Made by a program: the position numbers and the translations under genes
Notes under the pieces: model-generated
Told to the model about the DNA's origin: nothing
The model's input: only the letters and a program-made list of their open reading frames with translations
Database searches by the model: none
DNA from: Firmicutes bacterium HGW-Firmicutes-21
GTDB lineage: Bacteria > Bacillota > Clostridia > Oscillospirales > CAG-382
Assembly (NCBI GenBank): GCA_002841455.1
Contig: PGZT01000001.1
Location: forward strand, 79,919 to 137,921
Length of the DNA: 58,003 nt
Direction: 5' to 3'
Part shown: one piece after another, positions 51,133 to 58,003 of the stretch
Numbering within the stretch: position 1 is the stretch's first letter
Layout: each line of letters begins with the position of its first letter

Positions 51133-52611
51133 TTATTCTAAAACAGTAAATCCATATTCAAGGCGGTGATACGGTAAAACAAATGTATCGTACACCTTGA
51201 CAATTTGTTTGTCCGTGTTCTGCATTACCAAATCGCTGATAGAGCCGGAGAAATAGTTGTTTAACACCCAAACCCTGCCCTCGTTTGCATACACCTCCGA
51301 TAGCTCCCGCACTGTTTTCATCTGTGGGCTATATGCTTTATACGCAAGCTCAAGGTTCCAACCCTCACGATTATAAAAATATGTTTTCGTTTCGGGGAAT
51401 TTAACAGCAATTACCGATATAAGACCGATATTGTCACTTACTATAATGTCCCCATCCTTGATGTTTTCGCTTATAAAAACATCGAGTTGGTCATTCTCTT
51501 TCGAATAAACTAACTCCCGCAGCGGAATTATCCGCAGAATAAGAACAGTAGCTAAAAGAAGAATGATAAACGGTTTTATGTAATTTTTAACCTTATCAAA
51601 CGCAAATGCGAGGAAGAAAACCATCAGCCCCGAAAGCACCGTAAGGTAGCGTACATAAAATAAAGGGCGGATAAGAGAAACCCCAAAATAAAAACCGATA
51701 ACAAGCCCCAGTACCTTAAGGACAAGAATTGCCGGCTCCGCTTTAACTTTGTTCTGCCGATAATATAGTACAAAATAATAGATACAAATACCCCAGAACA
51801 AAACAGAAATACCGTCATATATTTTTGCCGTTACTTCGGTAAGGTTTATCATATCCTCAGGCACATCACCTACCAAAAAGAAAGAGAGTGTTTTGTAAAT
51901 AACATCAGGGTATACAATTGTAATCCAAAATGACCCGACAACTCTGAGAGATTGTGTTATCAAGCAATAAAAGCCGAAAACATACGATACACATTGAATT
52001 ACAGCCATTCTTTTCCATATGGGTAATAAATCGTTCCTTCTACAGTAAACAAGCAATAAAAAGTTTATCGCTCCTGTGGCTACAAGGGCATAATAATGAG
52101 TATAAGCACCTAATATACCAAAAACCAAAAACAATATTCTGCTTTTTTTGTCTGTTAAGCCCGATTTATAATAGCGATATGCGTAAATTGCCGTTAGCAT
52201 AACGAGATATGGAGCGAGGGTATACATTCTAATCTCAATTGCATATCTGTAGGTAAAAGCAAATAAAAACATTAGCGTCGTGTACCAAAGTCCGATTCTG
52301 TCACCGAAGTCCTTACGAAGGTGCGTAAATCCGATTCCCGCAAGCAAAGAGGCGAACAAAACCGAGAATAAGCGGAGCGATAAAAGACTTTTTCCGAATA
52401 CAAGGGTAAAGATTTTTAGCAGTAAATAATAAAACGGAGGATGCACATCACCTGAGCTGAAAACACTTATATCAAATAAATTATGATTAATTATTCCGAC
52501 AGTATAGCTCTCGTCGAACCATAAGCAGGTTGCAAACGCACCCGTTATCAAAAAAACGGTTCCTGCAATCCATACCGCTATATGCAGGATGGGAAAAAGA
52601 CATTTTTTCAT
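51133..52611 (-). CDS. GT-C fold glycosyltransferase (family 39-like) membrane protein
   Basis: N-terminal LWFDESYTVGII, SSGDVHPPFYYLLLK motif, many TM segments. Confidence 0.85.
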   Translation of the reverse strand: MKKCLFPILHIAVWIAGTVFLITGAFATCLWFDESYTVGIINHNLFDISVFSSGDVHPPFYYLLLKIFTLVFGKSLLSLRLFSVLFASLLAGIGFTHLRKDFGDRIGLWYTTLMFLFAFTYRYAIEIRMYTLAPYLVMLTAIYAYRYYKSGLTDKKSRILFLVFGILGAYTHYYALVATGAINFLLLVYCRRNDLLPIWKRMAVIQCVSYVFGFYCLITQSLRVVGSFWITIVYPDVIYKTLSFFLVGDVPEDMINLTEVTAKIYDGISVLFWGICIYYFVLYYRQNKVKAEPAILVLKVLGLVIGFYFGVSLIRPLFYVRYLTVLSGLMVFFLAFAFDKVKNYIKPFIILLLATVLILRIIPLRELVYSKENDQLDVFISENIKDGDIIVSDNIGLISVIAVKFPETKTYFYNREGWNLELAYKAYSPQMKTVRELSEVYANEGRVWVLNNYFSGSISDLVMQNTDKQIVKVYDTFVLPYHRLEYGFTVLE

Positions 52612-52723
52612 TTAGAACCCTTTCGGCAACCAAATTAACAATATCTACATTCAGTATAACATTGAAAATTATATTTAAATATTCCTGTCAATTTACGACG
52701 AAAAAAAGCACATTTATATAACT

Positions 52724-54010
52724 CTAATTCCCGTTTGGGGTAATATCGGGAATATCGACTTTTTTTATGTCTGCGCCGACGGCACGCAGCTTCTCGATAA
52801 GGTCAACATACCCTCTCTCGATATGGTATATATCGTCTATCCAGGTAACTCCCTTTGTTGCCAATCCGGCTATAACCATAGCCGCTCCGCCCCTAAGGTC
52901 CACTGCTCTTATATTGGCGCAGTGCAGCTCGGGCTTGCCCTCTATCGTTGCGGTTCTGCCCTGAACGGTTATATTTGCACCCATTCTGATAAGCTCGTCG
53001 GTATATTTGAAGCGGTTGTCAAAAACGCCCTCCGTAAGCGTGCTTTGTCCCTCCGCAAGGCATAACAAAACACAAATCTGCGGCTGCATATCGGTTGGAA
53101 ACCCCGGATAGAAAATTGTCTTAACCCTTATTCTTTTAAGCGGGGTTCCGTTCCGTGATACAATAACGGCATCATCAAGTTCGGTTACGGTAACGCCCAT
53201 CTCTAAAAGCTTTGCGGTTATGGATTCAAGGTGCTTTGGGATAACATTGGTTATGGTCAGAGTGCTGTTAGTTGCGGCGGCGGCTATCATAAATGTCCCC
53301 GCCTCTATCATATCGGGGATAATGGCATAGCTCACGCCATGCAGGGTTTTTACTCCCCTTATTTTAATTACCTCGGTTCCCGCACCGGATATATCCGCTC
53401 CGCAGCTGTTTAAAAAGTTGGCAAGGTCGACGACATGCGGCTCTCTTGCGGCATTATCTATAATGGTAAGCCCTTCAAGCTTTGTTGCGGCGAGCATAAT
53501 ATTGATTGTTGCGCCCACCGACGCCACATCGAGATATACCGAAGCCGCCTTGAGTCCGTTCTCGGAGCTGCATTTAATGGAGTCCTCATTTTCAATAACC
53601 GTTGCGCCCAAAGCCTCAAAACCCTTGATATGCTGATCCATAGGTCTTGAACCGAAATCGCAGCCTCCGGGAAACGCCGCCTCGGACCATCCGAATCTGC
53701 CAAGCTCCGCTCCCAGAACATAATAGGAGCCTCTCATTGTATGTGCAAGCTCATCCGGCATAGAGCCGCAATTGATAACCTTTGTATCAACTTCTATCGA
53801 ACCGTTTGAGAGTTCCCGTATTTTAGCTCCCATTGCGGTAAGTATATTTAATGTTGTTTTAATATCGCTGATTTTGGGTAAATTCTCTATTATACACTTA
53901 TCTTCAACAAGTATGGTGGAAAATAAAATAGGCAGCGCAGCATTCTTCATACCTCCCACCTCAATGCTTCCGAGCAGCGGCTTTCCGCCGTTGATGTAGA
54001 TTTTCTTCAT
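52724..54010 (-). CDS. murA: UDP-N-acetylglucosamine 1-carboxyvinyltransferase
   Basis: MKKIYINGGKPLLGSIEVGGMKNAALPIL; GFPTDMQPQ; DLRGGAAMVIAGL. Confidence 0.97.
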   Translation of the reverse strand: MKKIYINGGKPLLGSIEVGGMKNAALPILFSTILVEDKCIIENLPKISDIKTTLNILTAMGAKIRELSNGSIEVDTKVINCGSMPDELAHTMRGSYYVLGAELGRFGWSEAAFPGGCDFGSRPMDQHIKGFEALGATVIENEDSIKCSSENGLKAASVYLDVASVGATINIMLAATKLEGLTIIDNAAREPHVVDLANFLNSCGADISGAGTEVIKIRGVKTLHGVSYAIIPDMIEAGTFMIAAAATNSTLTITNVIPKHLESITAKLLEMGVTVTELDDAVIVSRNGTPLKRIRVKTIFYPGFPTDMQPQICVLLCLAEGQSTLTEGVFDNRFKYTDELIRMGANITVQGRTATIEGKPELHCANIRAVDLRGGAAMVIAGLATKGVTWIDDIYHIERGYVDLIEKLRAVGADIKKVDIPDITPNGN

Positions 54011-54175
54011 TTTATAATAACCTCCATGCCCCACCGGGCATAAGTAATAATAAGCAATTCGTTGAGGTACGCAACGACATACCTCTGTTTTTTTTATATA
54101 TCACGCCGAAACCATTCGGCTGTATTGTGTATTCACGCTATCGTGCATTAGTATGTACGCACATATTACATAATA
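54011..54175 (-). promoter_or_regulatory. Structured 5' leader of murA
   Basis: Several inverted repeats, including mutually exclusive GAGGUA/UACCUC and CGUUG/CAACG, and AUGCCC/GGGCAU next to the SD. Confidence 0.5.
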
Positions 54176-54269
54176 CCATTTTTTTGTAAAAAGTCAAGCA
54201 AGATTTCTTTATAAAAGACCTCCGAAAGCATATAATAACAACATTACATTATATGTTCATTTTTAACTA

Positions 54270-54298
54270 TTGACAAAAGTACATAATAACGGCATAAT
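54270..54298 (+). promoter_or_regulatory. Predicted SigA promoter of the RNase J gene
   Basis: TTGACA-17-CATAAT. Confidence 0.75.
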
Positions 54299-54325
54299 AT
54301 AATTAAGAAAAGAAAGGAAATATTT

Positions 54326-55993
54326 ATGACAAAAAACTCAAAAGTAAAAATTATTCCGCTCGGAGGCGTTGACGGAATAGGCATGAACATCACCGTCTTC
54401 GAATACGAGAACGATATAATAGTCGTTGACTGCGGCATCTCCTTCCCCGAGAACGATATGCTGGGAGTCGACCTTGTTATTCCGGATACGACCTATCTTC
54501 AGAAGAACGCCGACAAGGTTCGTGCGGTTATACTGACACACGGACATGAGGACCACATAGGTGCGGTACCCTATTTTTTAAAGCAATTAAATACCAAAAT
54601 ATACGGTACAAGGCTTACATTAGGGATTCTGGAGAGCAAGCTGACCGAGCACGGTCTGACCAAAACGGCAACCTTGGTTGAGGTTAAGGCGGGTGACAAG
54701 TCCACCATCGGACAATTCTCGATAGAATACATCAATGTAAATCATTCCATGCCGGATGCCGTGGCGTTGTGTATAACGACCCCGGTCGGAAAAATATTAT
54801 ATACCGGTGATTTTAAAATAGATTTCACCCCCATTGGCGACAAGCCCATCGACCTTGGCAGAATAGCCGATTTGGGCAATAAAGGAATTAAGCTGTTAAT
54901 GTGCGATTCCACAAACTCCGAGCGTCCCGGATACACCCCGAGCGAGAGAACAATTGCAGCCTCCTTTGACAGAATATTCTATAATCTCGAAAAGCGTGTC
55001 GTTATTGCGACATTTTCCTCCAATGTTCACAGAGTTCAGCAAATTATTAACGCTTCGATAAAATATAACCGCAAGGTCGCCATAACCGGCAGAAGCATGC
55101 TGAATGTTGTCAAAGCGGCAAACAGGCTTGGGTATATAGACATCCCCGAGGGGCTTATTATCGATGTATCCGATATGAAAAGGTACAGTCCTAACCAGAT
55201 AACATTGGTAACCACGGGCAGTCAGGGCGAGCCTATGAGCGGTCTTTACAGAATGGCGTTCGGAGAGCATCCGACAATCAGCCTCGGTGCAAGCGATTTG
55301 GTTATACTGTCCGCTTCCGCAATTCCGGGCAACGAAAAGCTGATAACAAAAATCATAAACGAGCTTTGCAAAAGAGGCGTTGAGGTTATGAACGACAGCA
55401 ATGAGGTTCATGTAACCGGTCACGCCTGCCGTGAGGAGCTTAAAATAATGCACTCACTGGTCAAAGCGGAGTTTTTTATACCGATACACGGCGAATACAA
55501 GCATCTTACAAGGCACGCCCTGCTCGCAAAGGAGCTGGGTATGGAGGGCAGAAATATATTCCTGCCGGAAGCCGGCAAGGTTTTTGAGCTGTCAAAGCGC
55601 GGGATAAGGATAAACGGGAGCGTTGAGGCGGGTCAGATTATGGTTGACGGCTACGGTGTTGGAGATGTCGGCAGCGTTGTTCTGCGGGACAGAAAGCATC
55701 TGTCCGAGGATGGAATTATCATTGTTGTGGCAAGCATCGATACCGAGAACAAGGAGCTTCTGAGCAAACCCGAGATAGTTTCAAGGGGATTTGTATATGT
55801 CAAGGAGAGCGAGGCTCTTCTGGACGAGCTTGAGAACACGGCGGCGAACATTATCGGTAAATATCTTAATAAGGGCGTAACAGATATAGGAACTCTCAAA
55901 AACAAAATGAGGGACGAACTGTCGGCGGTCATATATTCCAAAATAAAACGCAAGCCCATGATTCTTCCGATATTCTCCCGTATCGTTTTGTAA
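54326..55993 (+). CDS. rnj: Ribonuclease J
   Basis: IIPLGGVDGIGMNITVFEYENDIIVVDCGISFPENDMLGVDLVIPD; LTHGHEDHIGAVPYFL; HVTGHACREELK; PIHGEYKHL. Confidence 0.96.
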   Translation: MTKNSKVKIIPLGGVDGIGMNITVFEYENDIIVVDCGISFPENDMLGVDLVIPDTTYLQKNADKVRAVILTHGHEDHIGAVPYFLKQLNTKIYGTRLTLGILESKLTEHGLTKTATLVEVKAGDKSTIGQFSIEYINVNHSMPDAVALCITTPVGKILYTGDFKIDFTPIGDKPIDLGRIADLGNKGIKLLMCDSTNSERPGYTPSERTIAASFDRIFYNLEKRVVIATFSSNVHRVQQIINASIKYNRKVAITGRSMLNVVKAANRLGYIDIPEGLIIDVSDMKRYSPNQITLVTTGSQGEPMSGLYRMAFGEHPTISLGASDLVILSASAIPGNEKLITKIINELCKRGVEVMNDSNEVHVTGHACREELKIMHSLVKAEFFIPIHGEYKHLTRHALLAKELGMEGRNIFLPEAGKVFELSKRGIRINGSVEAGQIMVDGYGVGDVGSVVLRDRKHLSEDGIIIVVASIDTENKELLSKPEIVSRGFVYVKESEALLDELENTAANIIGKYLNKGVTDIGTLKNKMRDELSAVIYSKIKRKPMILPIFSRIVL

Positions 55994-56697
55994 TGAAGAC
56001 CGTGCTTGTAACCGGAGGCTCACGAGGCATCGGCAAGGCGATCTGCGAGTCGTTTTCCGCCGCAGGCTATTTTGTCGTCATAAATTATAATAAAAGCGAG
56101 AAAGAGGCGGTGGCGCTCTGCAAGTCCCTAAAGAACGCCGTCGCCTATAAAGCCGATGTGTCAAAAAAGGACGAGGTCGCCGCCATGCTGACAGCGTTTC
56201 CGGATATTGATGTGCTGGTCAATAACGCAGGAGTGTCGCTCTTCGGAGTTTTCCACGGAGCGAACGACGAGGATATAAGACGGCTCTACGAGGTTAATCT
56301 GTTTGGTACGCTGAACATTTCGAGAGCGGTATTGCCCTCAATGATAAGGAAAAAAAGCGGCGTAATAATAAACATTTCGTCTGTTTGGGGCGAGTGCGGA
56401 GCTTCCTGCGAGGTTGATTACTCCGCATCTAAAGCGGCGATAATCGGCTTCACCAGAGCTCTTGCCAAGGAAGCGGGACCTAGCGGAATAAGAGTAAACT
56501 GCGTTTGCCCGGGGGTAATAAACACCGATATGAACGCACGGCTGTCCATTGAAGAGACCGAGTCGCTGGTGGAAAATATCCCTTTGGAACGCTTGGGAAC
56601 TCCGCAGGATGTCGCAAACTCCGTATTGTTTTTGGCGGGTGACAGAGCTGAATATATTACCGGAGCGGTGCTTTCGGTTAACGGCGGTTTTTATTAA
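55993..56697 (+). CDS. SDR family oxidoreductase (FabG-like)
   Basis: VLVTGGSRGIGKAICE, NNAGVS, YSASKAAIIGFTRALAKE, VNCVCPGVINTDMN. Confidence 0.92.
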   Translation: MKTVLVTGGSRGIGKAICESFSAAGYFVVINYNKSEKEAVALCKSLKNAVAYKADVSKKDEVAAMLTAFPDIDVLVNNAGVSLFGVFHGANDEDIRRLYEVNLFGTLNISRAVLPSMIRKKSGVIINISSVWGECGASCEVDYSASKAAIIGFTRALAKEAGPSGIRVNCVCPGVINTDMNARLSIEETESLVENIPLERLGTPQDVANSVLFLAGDRAEYITGAVLSVNGGFY

Positions 56698-56757
56698 CCG
56701 TTCTGTTCCGAGAGCTTTTTTCTGTAATTTTTTGTGTAAAGCTGGAGAGATGTTTTT

Positions 56758-57759
56758 ATGCCAAGATCAAAAAACCAAAAGCTTAAGATTCTATACATAT
56801 TGGAAGCCCTAAAAAAGACCGACGAGAACAACATAATCACCGTCAACGCTCTTATCGAGCTGCTCGCATCCAACGGTATCATCGCAGAGAGAAAAAGTGT
56901 TTATGCCGACCTTGAAGCGCTTGAGCTGTTCGGATACGATATAATCCGCACCAAGGGTAAAAACTGCGGTGTGTTTTTAGGTCAGCGGGAGTTTGAGCTG
57001 CCCGAGCTGAAGCTGCTTGTGGATGCAGTGCAGTCAAGCAAATTTATTACAGAGCAAAAGAGCGCAAGGCTGATCGAAAAGCTTGCCGCTCTTGCGGGAG
57101 GCGGTAATCAAACCGCAATTTTAAAGCGTCAGGTGGTTATTCACGGCAGAATAAAAACACAAAACGAGAGTATTTTTAACAGCATAGACCGTATACATAC
57201 AGCAATCTCAGAGAATAGGATGATTAGCTTCTCCTACTACACCTATAAAGTCGAGAACGGTAAAATAAAAAAAATACCCCGTCAAGACGGCAAAAAGTAC
57301 ATTGTAAGCCCTTGGTCGCTGACCTGGGACGACGAGTTTTATTATCTGCTCGCACACGACGAAAAAGCTAATATGATAAAGCATTTTCGGGTTGACAAAA
57401 TGGCAGACATCTGTCCTACCCGCCGAGAACGCAGGGGGAAGCTCCTGTTTGGTGTTTCGGGTATATCCGGCTACACCAAAAGCACCTTTTCAATGTTCGG
57501 AGGAGAGGATGAGAGCGTCCGTATCTCCTGCGATAATGATCTGATAAGCGTTATAATCGACAGATACGGGAGCGATATTACCATACTTAAGGAGAGCGAC
57601 GACCGTTTTGTGGTTACCGCAAAAGTAAAGGTGAGCCCGCAGTTTCTGGCATGGGTGTTCTCGTTCGGAAAAGGCATGGAAATTGTTTATCCCGATAATG
57701 TAGTTATGAGGATGAAACAGCTGCTGGAGGAGTCAAGCAAGCTATATTCTGACAAATAA
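56758..57759 (+). CDS. WYL-domain transcriptional regulator (YafY-type)
   Basis: N-terminal HTH; WSLTWDDEFYYLLAHDEKANMIKHFRVDKM; SFSYY. Confidence 0.9.
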   Translation: MPRSKNQKLKILYILEALKKTDENNIITVNALIELLASNGIIAERKSVYADLEALELFGYDIIRTKGKNCGVFLGQREFELPELKLLVDAVQSSKFITEQKSARLIEKLAALAGGGNQTAILKRQVVIHGRIKTQNESIFNSIDRIHTAISENRMISFSYYTYKVENGKIKKIPRQDGKKYIVSPWSLTWDDEFYYLLAHDEKANMIKHFRVDKMADICPTRRERRGKLLFGVSGISGYTKSTFSMFGGEDESVRISCDNDLISVIIDRYGSDITILKESDDRFVVTAKVKVSPQFLAWVFSFGKGMEIVYPDNVVMRMKQLLEESSKLYSDK

Positions 57760-58003
57760 AACGACTTGGATAATAATACCGACTCTTTTCGTCATTATAC
57801 TGTTTAATTATACAAATAAAGATAGTCAAAAAAAGTGATTTTTGCCCGAAAAGCTCATTTTTTGTAGTATTTTTACAAATAACAACGCTTATTTTCGTGC
57901 AAACAGCATATAATACCTCCGACAAAAGGCTCTATGTCAATAGTTGGGGTAAAGAAAACCTAAAATAAATCTACATGATCCGGAGTGGTGTTAAACTGCT
58001 CCG

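Noticed and set aside
57978-58003. CGGAG...CTCCG inverted repeat at the window end
   Set aside because: Truncated by the window boundary; cannot tell whether it is a terminator.

Overview
This 58 kb window is a coding-dense Firmicutes-type chromosomal segment, probably a sporulating Clostridia/Oscillospiraceae relative judging by the ger genes and protein families. I found no transposase, phage genes, CRISPR array, rRNA or tRNA. From left to right it holds: a degenerate LytM/M23 protein; a compact gerKA/gerKB-like pair; an InlB-type repeat surface protein; an archaeal-type ProRS; an RNB-family protein with an apparently lost active site; a tandem parS-like palindrome pair; pgk-tpiA; tmcAL divergent from ackA; a large nitrogen-assimilation island (GSIII, asnA, split glutamate synthase, ferredoxin, flavoprotein oxidoreductase, GSI, ANTAR regulator, guaA, pyrG, nadE); an opp ABC operon; flavodoxin and Cu/Zn SOD; a DUF4855-like lipoprotein with an ECF sigma/partner pair; an MFS gene preceded by a highly structured leader; murA; RNase J; SDR; WYL regulator. 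The most interesting candidate system is an ANTAR antitermination regulon. Three transcription units in the nitrogen island (asnA-glnN, the glt cluster, glnA-ANTAR) each have a good SigA-type promoter, then a hairpin at about +1 with AAAGG(U/C) in its loop, then a terminator-like hairpin. In two of them the hexaloop hairpin is mutually exclusive with the terminator. Other leads are the tandem parS-like sites, the ~180 nt hairpin-rich leader before the MFS gene, the structured murA leader, and the SD-sequestering inverted repeat upstream of the SOD gene. All calls were made by eye; no searches or folding programs were run.
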